64,000 nt of DNA from Tyto alba. Lineage: Eukaryota; Chordata; Aves; Strigiformes; Tytonidae. A program made the position numbers and the translations under genes. Location of the stretch: the NCBI RefSeq assembly GCF_018691265.1, contig NW_024881278.1, positions 186,001 through 250,000 on the forward strand, given 5' to 3'. The notes beneath the pieces are model-generated. The model saw only the letters and a list, made by a program, of their open reading frames with translations. It had not been told where the DNA came from and made no database searches. Every line of letters begins with the position of its first letter. Position 1 is the first letter of the stretch. This document shows, in pieces, positions 45,441-60,775 of the stretch.

Positions 45441-47939
45441 CTCTGGCCAGCACAGCCTTCACCATCACAAGGGAGCAGTGCTGCCTCATGGTCAAGACAA
45501 CTATTCCCATGATACAAAGACACTACTTCCAACAAAATCCAAGTGATTCTGGCTGTAATGTAACCAGATTCTCGGGGGGGAGAAAAGGGGGATGGAGAGG
45601 AATTTAACATGGGGTTCCTTGACATTCATACATGCATATCTGAACATCTGCGCTAACTAAAGTGTTTGCAAACTTAGCTCTTCTTTTGCATTTCACTTGT
45701 AAAGATGTACTGTGTGTTGAGAAGCAGTAATTAGTTTGGCATCATGCAGTCCCCTGTTAGGAGAGTCCTCCTCTCATACCACCAGAAACAAGGAATCTGC
45801 AAGCTAAACCACACCCATGCATTTGCCTCTTTCCAGTCTGCATTGGGTTGCTGGCTTCATAGTGCCATTTGTGAGGATAAGTACAGAAGAAGTGATGAAT
45901 CTGGGTGCATAACCTGCAAAAGAGCTGGCAGACAGTTTTGTAAGGTGAATGAGGGCCTAGCTACTATTCATTTTTCAGATAGTCAGATGTAAAGACCTGC
46001 CTTTGTTGTGCAGCACTGCTGTTGCCTTCATAAAACTTTGAGATTCTGATTTCGGATATTCTGTTTGGGAAGAAGTTCAACATCACAAAAGACATATAGC
46101 TCCTACTGGATATTCTCCAGGAAATGGAGAAGTATGTGTGGCCTTTGACATGCTTGGGGTTTGGTGTAAATGTCGTGATGGTTTGAGATCCTGAGTGTTC
46201 AGCCAGCTTCAGCTTTGCTTTATTCCAAACACTCTCCAGCTCCGTAATCTGGTCCTGTGCAGGCTGTGAAAGTCTGAGTCCTTTATTTGTCCCTTAGAGG
46301 CTGGTGTAGCTTGTCTTGCAAGCTGTGGAAGTGCTGATGATAGTGCAAGCTGACAAGGAATGAGCTTGTTGTGTGAGCCACACTCACAGATATTTTTTTA
46401 CAAGGCATGATGGTGACAGAAGGAAAGAGGGGAGGATGATCTAAACAAACTTAAAGCATGGCCAGGCAAACAAAGCAACAAATCCTTTCTTTGTTGAGGT
46501 CTGCTTGTATAAAGTCATAGGCTTTCCTTTTGGGTTCACAAGCAGGCTTTTATCAGCCTGCATTGGCAGGAAGTATCTTAGACCAGAAAATGGTGGTATG
46601 CATTTTCCCTTCTGTTAGTATATATTGGCATATCCAGCTAGCCACCTAGTCTGCTTTTAGATGCCTCCTTTCATCTCTCACCCTATCATTTTCTGTCAGA
46701 GTTGAGCCAAGCTAATAGTGGGCTAATTCTAATGGGCTGTTCAAACCATCTGCTCCTTTATTTCATTTAATTTCTTGGCTGAAAACACCCTTTCTGTAGG
46801 GTTGGTCTTCAACAGGTGTTGATCTTGTTCACCCAGTGCAGGAATGTGGTGAGAAGATGGTGGAGAAGGTGGGGTAGCTCCACAGAATGGCAGGCTAATC
46901 TTATGTCAGTTTACCCTGACCACCCCTCCCTTTGGCTGTGCTTGTCTTCTGGTCTCATTTGCTCCATTGGGCCATCCTAAGTAAAATATTATCTTGGAAA
47001 AGTGGAGATGGGGAAGGGACCACTACCATGAGGGCTCCACGGGAAAGACTGTTCAATACACTTGCTGTGAACAGAGCCAGGATAGCCTTTTCTTTCCCCT
47101 CTTTCAAAGCCAAGTGTAATGATTCCTCATGTACTAAGAAAAATGGATTGCAAACAACAGTTAATTTTCCTTTGTTTCCTGAGTTTAAAAGCCATTAAGG
47201 ATCAGTGCAGCATGGAAAGAACAGACCTTTTAAAGTTTCTGAAAGGAAAGGCCAGCTTCAGAATTGCCTTACCAACCTGGGAAGGTCTTGCTGCCCTTGG
47301 AAGCAGTTCCTTTGCAGGCTGGTGGGAGGATCATGCAACCTATAAATGGGGTTTGAAGGTGATATTGCCCTCAATCCCTGGAGAATACAAAGAGCAAAAA
47401 AATGGGGTCCATATTCCTTGCTAAGCCAATAGAAAGATCTCCCAAGGTTGGAAATGTTTGCAAGTCAGGACAGGGCCCAGTTCTCCCATTAGGAAGAGTT
47501 ATGAAGACAGGGAATTTAAATTCCATTTGGAGATGTAACTTACTGAGTTGACTCATGATCCTTAACATGCTTAAGTGTTTTATCAAATGCAACGGGCATC
47601 TGAAGTGTCAGCAGCGTTGAGTTCTGCACAGGCAGGAGGAACACATAACCTTTATTTTTCCTGCAATTACCATAGTATTTTGTGTTGGAGGGACTATTGT
47701 ATTGCTGCTGAGCCAAGATCCCCATGAGTACATGGATGGCATTACCAACTGTGCTGAAAATGACTCTCCTAATGCCACTTCCAGTGCCACAAATGAAATC
47801 ACCACTGCAAAAGCCCTGAATATTAATGGGGATTAATCCTTGGTTAAAGGTGTTGGACAATCTTTTCTTGGCAGCTGACAGACATGTTTTGGGTCTCTGG
47901 TGCTAGACAGCATCTGTGGGGTTAGTCTTGGAAAGATAG
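45441..47939. other. No gene recognised
   Basis: Mixed-composition non-coding DNA with frames up to about 106 codons that show no domains. No RNA gene seen. Confidence 0.35.
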
Positions 47940-48005
47940 ATGCTTTCATATACAAATACAGGAATATCTCTACTGCTGGGAATCAGCAGCTTTATTGCAC
48001 TGTGC
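47940..48005 (+). repeat. Dispersed repeat, copy 1 (partner at 49311)
   Basis: ATATACAAATACAGGAATATC and CTCTACTGCTGGGAATCAGC recur at 49311-49376 with few differences in the same orientation. Element class unknown. Confidence 0.7.
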
Positions 48006-49310
48006 CAAAGTGAACTTGAATCCTGATACACTTGAAAAGCAGCACAGCAGTGATCCAGTGGAACCCTGCTGATCCAAACAAACCGTGTGACATTTGTTAG
48101 CTCACCTCACTTTCTTTGGATGCCCTAAGGCGTTGCTTTTCTGTCTCTGTTTTTTAGGAGAAGTGGAAGATGCCTACTAATGTTTCAAATGTTTTTACTG
48201 TAAAATATTGTATTGAGACAAATCCTCAAATCCTTGTCTAGGCAAAGCCTTTCAGTATCAGGAGGAGTTTCTTTAGGAGAGAAAGACTTCATTTTCAGAA
48301 CTGCAAAAACAAATGAGGTAATATTAAATATAAATGGATTTTCACCTTCAGCAATGTTCTTAGGAAGCACATCTTGTCTAAAGAAGTCCCCAGCTCTTCT
48401 TGAAGTCTGGATGTTTGCTCTACCTTGTGCCTAGCAGTATTACTTTAAAGGTAGTTTCTGATGAGTTTGAAATATTGCTATTCAGATCTCTTGGAGTGGA
48501 AAATAAACTATTTTCTGTGTTAATTTTTTGTGGCATTTGCATGTCTCTAATGGGTATGCTTTAGCTTTTTAGGGTGAAGAGACTTATTTCTATCAAAAAT
48601 AATGCTTTTCCTCACTTGGTAATGTTACTCCAAGCACACAGAGTAGAAGATGGAAAAACTTGCCACATGGATGAACAATTCAAAGTGACTTCTACCTGCA
48701 GAGAACATGGGAAAAACAAAACAAATCAAATCAAAACAAAACAAAAAACACCACAAAAACTCCTGAAAGCTCCAGAAAGCTCTTGAAAAGAGAGAAGTCT
48801 TAGCAGTTCTTATAGTCTGCGCAAGAGCTATTGGTGGGGAGAGGATAGTCTAATTCAAGGCTTCCCTTCGCTGAGCTGACAGTGAAGTATTTTTATAGAG
48901 AATGACTGCAGATTGCTTTCAGATGCTATTTTGGACAAGCATTTGTAACTTGGCAAGCTGGAAGGTACTCACACGTTGTGTTCTTCTGCTATGATTAGTA
49001 CAGAGATACTATTAATAGGGTGTCTGAGGTTTAGGTTGGGGTTTTTTGCTTTCCTTTGTTTTTTCTTCTTGATTCTGACAAGGTGCTTTGGCTGGGTAAG
49101 GGAAGAGATATTAATCTTCAGGCTAACTGTATTTCAAGATACTAAAACTTACTGTTGAGAACTGATTGTGGAGCTCCCCACACACACACTTAATACAATG
49201 CTGAGGTGTCTTCAATATAGTTGTCACACCTGTGAGAAGGGGCCTCTGGTGGCCCCCAGCCTCCTCTTTGGAGCAGACCTATTGCCAAAGCTAGATCACA
49301 TCAGCTGGGG
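48006..49310. other. No gene recognised; (AAAAC)n-like stretch
   Basis: An A/C-rich simple repeat lies near 48712-48760. Otherwise unremarkable. Confidence 0.35.
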
Positions 49311-49376
49311 CTTTTATATACAAATACGGGAAGATCTCTACTGCTGGGAATCGGTATCTTTCTTGCACTGTGCAAG
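49311..49376 (+). repeat. Dispersed repeat, copy 2
   Basis: Partner of 47940-48005. It lies within a 185-codon frame (49168-49725) that I do not regard as a gene. Confidence 0.7.
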
Positions 49377-49859
49377 AAACCTCCAAGGGTGGAGAACCCT
49401 GCCTCTCTGGGTACATGTCCCAGGAGACACCACTCTCCTGGGGGAGAAACTTTCCTTATATGTGAGCCTCCCAAGCTGTATTGTGTGTCTGTCCCTTGCT
49501 GCATTGGCTGATGCTGCAGGATTTTGGCTCTCTCATGTCTATAACTGCCTTTCAAGCAGTCACAGGATCCTGGTAGATGCTCCCTCTGCCTCCTTTTCAC
49601 CAGACTACACAAGCCCAGCTCCATCTCCTCACAGGCACTGTGCTCCAGGCTCCTTACTATTTTTGCAGACTTTGCTAGCCCCTCTCCTATTTCCCCACAC
49701 GCCTCCTGAACTGGAGGACTATTGAGTTCTGGGTGAGGCTTCATCAGCCCTGAACAGAGAGGATAAAAATCACTCTTCTGGCTCTGCTAGCCATGTGGCG
49801 CCTAGTGCAGCCCATTTGTCTTACCTGCGATAGGAACATGCTTCTGGCCAACGGTTAGC

Positions 49860-50115
49860 CCATTGTTTGCTATAACCCCAAGCCCTTCTCAGCATGGTTG
49901 CTGCCCAGCTTAAATCTCACAGCCTGGCTGAATGCATGGGGTTGTGTCACCCCATGCACAGAGCTCTGATCATCTCCTCCTTGAACACCACAAGGTTCTA
50001 CTTCTCAAGTTGACTGAGGTCCCTCTGGGAAGAAGTTCTGACATTCATTATGGTAGCCACCCCCCCCAGTTTAGTGTCACCCATGAATATTTGTGCTCTT
50101 CACCCAAGATGGAAA
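49860..50115 (-). mobile_element. CR1 ORF2 fragment
   Basis: Antisense to CR1 ORF2: GTCACCCCATGCACAGAGCTC, CTCCTTGAACACCACAAGGTTC, GGTCCCTCTGGGAAG and CCCAGTTTAGTGTCACCC follow the gene order of the CR1 region that encodes ...ADDTKLGG and ...NLMKFNKGK-type residues. It contains deletions. Confidence 0.55.
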
Positions 50116-50558
50116 CAAGTTAAACATTCTTGGTGTTATATTAGATGTATAAACTATGTGGAGAGAGGATTTCTGCCTTGATCTGTGTATGACAAGGCAA
50201 CCACATAAACAGGTATGATCTGGCTCCAGCAGGACCTAACTGCTTGCTGAGAGACATTGCTCTGTGCTCAGTGGTGAAACCAAGCACAGAAATGCAGGGA
50301 AGGCTGTCCCCAAAGCTGTGTTTAGTACTGATGCTGGTTTCTCCTGCCATTGCTTCTTGGCATATTGATTTCTCCCAGATCAATTAACTGATCTGTTGGG
50401 TTTTAGTCTACTTTGTATGATAGTGTTTCTTAGCTTAATTTGACACTGACTTTTTCTGATGTCATTTAATTGATGGTTACTGCATTAAGGCAATACTTGC
50501 CTGTTCCACCACACTTGTCTCTCACCTTCTCTTCCTCTCCCACTCTTTTGGTCTTCAA

Positions 50559-50616
50559 CCAACATCTCACATCTCCCTTTTTCTCTTCCAACATCTCACA
50601 TCTCCCTTTTTCTCTT
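50559..50616 (+). repeat. Two perfect tandem copies of a 29-bp pyrimidine-rich unit
   Basis: 50559-50587 is repeated exactly at 50588-50616, beginning CCAACATCTCACATC. It lies in a longer pyrimidine-rich stretch (about 50520-50625). Confidence 0.95.
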
Positions 50617-56309
<5,693 letters not shown>

Positions 56310-56901
56310 TGTCCTAGTTTGGGCTGGAATAGAGTTAATGTTTCTTTTTAGTAACTAGAATAGTGCTGTGGTTTAGGTTCAGCATGGGGTTTGGTATGAG
56401 AAGAATGCTGATAGTACACTGCTGTTTTCAGCTACTGCTGAGATTTCAAGGACTCTCTGACTCCCCGTGTCCTGCCCGTGCGCAAGTGCACAAGGAGCAG
56501 GGAGGGAGCACGGCCACAGCACCAGACCCACATTGGCCAATGAAATATTCCAGATCATGGAGTGTCATGCTCACTGTATAGAGGAGGGGTGGTCGGGAAG
56601 GGGGGGGGGCTCTCTCTTGCTTCTGGGATTGCAATTGCAGGATCTTGGTATTTCGGGATCGCTGGCTGGGAACGGGCTGGGTATTGGTCAGCGGGTGGTG
56701 AGCAATTGCATTGCACATTGCCTGTTTATACTTTCTATTACTGTCATTGTTTTTATTTTATTACCATTACTAAACTGTTTCTATCTCAACCTGCGAGTCT
56801 CCCTTTACCCCTCCAATTCCCTCTCCCATTCCCAGGTCAGGGGTGAGGGTGGGTGAGCAGCTGTGTGGTGTTTGCCTGCCGACCAGGCTCAAGCCACAAC
56901 A
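56310..56901 (+). mobile_element. Solo ERVL LTR with perfect 5-bp duplication
   Basis: TGTCCTAGTTTGGGCTGG to ...CAAGCCACAACA, flanked by CCAGG at 56305-56309 and 56902-56906. It carries the same internal blocks as the copy at 22436 and is closely similar to it. Confidence 0.93.
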
Positions 56902-56906
56902 CCAGG

Positions 56907-58457
56907 ATTTAGGGCTGTAGAGCACGGAGTGGTATTTTGGATCTAAGCAGCAGCTGCAGAATGGATGGGTTGTGAACACAGCTGGAAATAACAAGGCATC
57001 CAGCCTCAGCAAGCCTCATTTTCTGTGGCTGTGGGGTGCCACTGACTACAACTGGGGCTCGTGATCCCTGGAGGCAGAGCAGTCAAGTGTGACGAGTCCC
57101 CCAACATCATCGGAAGAACTCTTAAAATAAAAGCATTGGCTGAACTGCCACAAAAATGTTAAACAGCCAAATGCAGTTTTACTGAATTCATTTGACCTTT
57201 CTGAGCTGTGCTGAAGAGATGCCCAGCCTGCTTCTCTGCAGCATATGGCTCAACTGTCCTATTGTAGCCATATCTAAGGAATAGGAGGAAAAAGAGAAAG
57301 CAGGTCAGGTCGCCCCAAAGCTTGGATAAGGAAATTATACCAAATACCCATTTGATCTGACCTGTTTCTGAAGGCAGTGGAGGGCACATCTCTCAGCTCC
57401 ATCTGTCTCGTACCAAGAAGGGACATGGACACTCCCAGAGAAACCCATGGGTGTTTTTACAAAAACAGAAGAAGCGCAGGCAGCTGTCAGGGATAGAAAG
57501 CAGGATTTAAGGGGAAAAATAACGCTGCTTGCTTCATTCATAACCATTTCTACCCAAGCAGAATTTGGCCAGAATATAACATGGGAAGAACTATAACCCA
57601 TTTCCCCTCTTATGAGATAAAAATGAAGACTGCAAGAGCTGGCAGGTGATGAGGTTATCAGTGCTCCCCAGCAGGATGTCCATTATCCTTTCTGGACGGA
57701 GCTCAAACTCCCTGGCATTTCCTTCCATAACTCATTCAGAGCTGCTGCTTCTCCTGAGCTTGTCACAGAGCCCAGTCCCCTTGCATCAGCTCTCAAAGCA
57801 TCTGTGTCAGCCTCATCCAACTAATCGATGCCTACCACCTGTCCTGGCTTTTCTGCAGCAGAAAGCAGCACAGCATGCCCCAAAACCCTCAGTCACATGC
57901 CAGGAAGAATCACAGTGGCCTGAATCCAATTCTGGCAAGTTTGAGACTGCTTTACTTGTGAGAGAAAAAGTTGTAAAAATTAAGCCAAGGACGGGGATGC
58001 ATGGCCCAGGGTGGCTGGTGGGACTGGCAGACACTATGCAACTTCACAGCCATCACTGTTACACATGCCAGAGCTCAGCCCCTTCAGCTCCTTCTCTGCT
58101 CCAGTAATCACACATTGAAATGGGGCCACGTCCAGCTCCCTGTCCCCACACACCTTCTCAGTGGAGAAAAGGGTTCCCCATGCCAACATCCTTGGCAAGG
58201 TAGGCAGTGGCAGCAAGCAGACAGTGCAGCTTTGTGTCCAAAGTCACGCCTCGTCCCACTCTATTTCTTTCACCCATCAGTCACTGGCAGCAGGAGGTGG
58301 TGGGAAAAGCCATTCCCGGTTCACCAGCACAGAGGCCAAGAGGTGCCCTGGGACCTACATGCTACAGAGCCACGCTCCAGGGGTTGCACATCTGCAGAGA
58401 AGGGTTCCCACAGCCATCTGGCATTTGCTCCCCACACAGAGAGGATGGGGGGCATGG
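56907..58457. other. No gene recognised
   Basis: Several overlapping frames of 60-200 codons on both strands in moderately GC-rich DNA. None shows a domain or splice-supported exon. Confidence 0.35.
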
Positions 58458-58462
58458 CTGGG

Positions 58463-59061
58463 TGTTGTGGTTTGGGCCTGATCGGCAACCAACCCCCGCA
58501 GCTAATCACCCTCCCTTCCCCCTCCCCACCTGGGAATGGGGGAGGGATTAGAGGGGTGAAGGGAGACTCGCAGGCTGAGATAAGAACAGTTTAATAATGG
58601 CAATAAAATGAGAACAATAACGATGATGGGGGAAAACAAAAAGAGATATATAAACAGGCGATGTACAGCGTAATTGCTCACCACCTGCTAACCAATATCC
58701 AGCCCGTTCCCAGCTAGCAACCCCGAGATACCAAGATCCCACAATCGCAATCCCAGAAGCGAGAGAGCTCCTTCCCAACCACCCCTCCTCTATATAGTGA
58801 GCATGACGTTCCATGATCTGGAATATTTCACTGGCCAGTTTGGGTCAGGTGCTGTGGCCGTGCTCCCTCCCTGCTCCCTGTGCCCTTGCGCACGGGCAGG
58901 ACACGGGGAGTCGGAGAGTCCTTGAAGTCTCGGCAGCAGCTGAAAACATCAGTGTGCTATCAGCATTCTTCCCATGCCAAACCCAAAGCTAAATCCAAAA
59001 CACAGCACTCATCTAGTCCCTGAAAAGGAATATTAACTCTATTTCAGCCCAAACTAAGACA
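58463..59061 (-). mobile_element. Solo ERVL LTR, inverted, with perfect 5-bp duplication
   Basis: Plus-strand view TGTTGTGGTTTGGGCC to ...GCCCAAACTAAGACA, the reverse complement of the family. Flanked by CTGGG at 58458-58462 and 59062-59066. It is very similar to the copies at 22436 and 56310 in opposite orientation. Confidence 0.93.
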
Positions 59062-59066
59062 CTGGG

Positions 59067-59890
59067 GATGGAGGCAAGCACCCACATGCCTCCTCCAGGT
59101 TGGAAACCTGTGTGCAGGATGGGAGTGGAAGCGGGACCAGCAGTGCTGGTGTGAGAGGAGGGGGATGTACACTTTATCCCATGGGGGCATGCACGACACT
59201 CCATAAAAATCAAAAAATAAGGTGAAGTGGTCCTGTAGAAGAGTGGAAGATGTTGCCCCACCAGGGTGTATTGGATAGGTGTGCACAGATGCTGCTCCAC
59301 TGGTGTAGTGGACTGGCAGGTGCACAGCATCGTGCAGATGTGGGAACATCCGTAACGCATGGCTCCCTGCCTCACTGGGGAAGGACAAATACCGCACAGG
59401 AGCCAGCAAAGGCCCCAGGAGCTCCCTCGGGAGCTGACACCAGAGGCTGCAGGCAAACGGGCAATGCTGGGGTCCCAGTAGGTTCCCAGTTTTGTGCCCT
59501 GGGGCAGAGAGCCCTGGGTTCTCACACACCAAGGTGTGGGGAAGTACCCTGTCCCAAGCTAGAGACTAGAGGCTGAGCACCGGGGGACACGGAAGGTGGT
59601 CTCCAGTGCACAGGGACAGCATGGGGGGGTCCTTGGGCTCCAGCTGCTGCAGGGGCCCCCAGCTGCATGCACAGAGGGGCTGGCGCTGGGGGGGATCCCC
59701 AGCTGCAGGGACAGGGGATGGTGAATTTGCGGGTCCTCAGCTGCACACTTGGGCTCCGGGGGTGGATTACGGTTCTTGTTCCACAAGGGGCTGGCTCTTA
59801 AGTGTGCTGTCTTTTTTGGTAGGGGCACGGGGCTGTTTTTTTAGGTCCCCGGCTGCACGCACAGGGGCTGAACTAGGGGGAATATCCGAG
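59067..59890. other. No gene recognised; 5' shore of the MAP4K3 CpG island
   Basis: GC content rises toward 59.9 kb. Long frames on both strands reflect low stop density and lack domain features. Confidence 0.4.
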
Positions 59891-60068
59891 CCGGCAGGGC
59901 CTCTCACCCCTGCAGATGAGGCTGTCGAGGCGGGAGTCGATGCCCACGTAGCTGCAAGTCCGCCACAGCCCTGCGTGCCCGGCGAGGAGCGGCCGGGCGC
60001 GGCCCGGGGGGCGGCGGCGGGAAGCGGCGAGGGCGGCCTCGCAAGCGCTGCCGGTGCCGCCAGCGTCG

Positions 60069-60356
60069 GTGCGGTAGCAGGGGCGGGTGCGGCAGCAGGG
60101 GCGGGTGCGGTAACAGGGGCGGGTGCGGTAGCAGGGGCGGGTGCGGTAGCAGGGGCGGGTGCGGCAGCAGGGGTGGGTGCGGTAACAGGGGCGGGTGCGG
60201 TAGCAGGGGCGGGTGCGGCAGCAGGGGTGGGTGCGGTAACAGGGGCGGGTGCGGTAGCAGGGGTCGGTGCGGTAGCAGGGGTCGGTGCGGTAGCAGGGGT
60301 CGGTGCGGTAGCAGGGGCGGGTGCGGTAACAGGGGTGGGTGCGGTAGCAGGGGCGG
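60069..60356 (+). repeat. 18-bp minisatellite, 16 units
   Basis: Sixteen units of consensus GTGCGGTAGCAGGGGCGG, in perfect 18-bp register, with a partial 17th unit. Variants alternate (GCAGCA, GTAACA, GTAGCA; GGTGG, GGTCG), and units 6-8 and 9-11 show a 54-bp higher-order period. Because 18 is a multiple of three and the unit lacks stops, long frames open through it on both strands. It lies about 300 bp upstream of the MAP4K3 start codon. Confidence 0.96.
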
Positions 60357-60526
60357 GTGCTGAGCGCCACTGCCAGCACCCCCAACGCACAGAAGCGTAG
60401 CGAGGGGTCGGGAGAACCGTACAGGACCGGGCACGAGGCGGAGCGCCGCGCGCCTGCGCAGGAGAAACCTCCGCGCTTCACGCCGGCCCGAGTAAGCGCA
60501 AGGGCGGGGGGGGTGGTGGCGCTCTG

Positions 60527-60538
60527 TGCGCCTGCGCA
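60527..60538. promoter_or_regulatory. MAP4K3: NRF1-type site in MAP4K3 promoter
   Basis: TGCGCCTGCGCA is a near-perfect NRF1 palindrome 121 bp upstream of the start codon. A similar site lies at 60460-60470. Confidence 0.6.
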
Positions 60539-60551
60539 GTGTGGAGACGTG

Positions 60552-60562
60552 GCGCCATGTTG
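60552..60562 (-). promoter_or_regulatory. MAP4K3: YY1-type site in MAP4K3 promoter
   Basis: GCGCCATGTTG on the plus strand matches the reverse YY1 core (GCCATNTTG), often at +1 to +50 of TATA-less promoters. This ATG is not the likely start codon. Confidence 0.55.
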
Positions 60563-60658
60563 TGGGAGCGGGCCGGGGGGAAGTTGTGAGTGTTCCGGTG
60601 TCGGGTTCCCTCCCCCGGCTCGGGGGGCTGCGGCTGAGTGGCGCCTTCCCCCGGCACC

Positions 60659-60775
60659 ATGAGCGGCGGCGGAGGCGGCGGCGGGCGGGTGTGCGACCTG
60701 TCCCGGCGCAACCCCCAGGAGGACTTCGAGCTTATCCAGCGCATCGGCAGCGGCACCTACGGTGACGTCTACAAG
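60659..60775 (+). CDS. MAP4K3: MAP4K3 (GLK) exon 1, kinase N-terminus
   Basis: MAP4K3 is a STE20-family (GCK-I) serine/threonine kinase acting in JNK and amino-acid/mTORC1 signalling. The ATG at 60659 has a good context (GGCACCATGA). The exon encodes 39 residues: a poly-Gly stretch, then [20 protein letters not shown] and TYGDVYK. The last part is the kinase glycine-rich loop (GSGTYG) with the start of the ATP site. It ends on a codon boundary at a GTAGAC donor. The sequence [18 protein letters not shown] is diagnostic of MAP4K3 rather than MAP4K5. No other exon lies in the window, which ends in intron 1. The Gly-rich extension after Met differs from the short human N-terminus. Confidence 0.95.

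Noticed and set aside
49168..49725. 185-codon plus-strand frame
   Set aside because: It includes a dispersed repeat and has no domain features. Probably chance.
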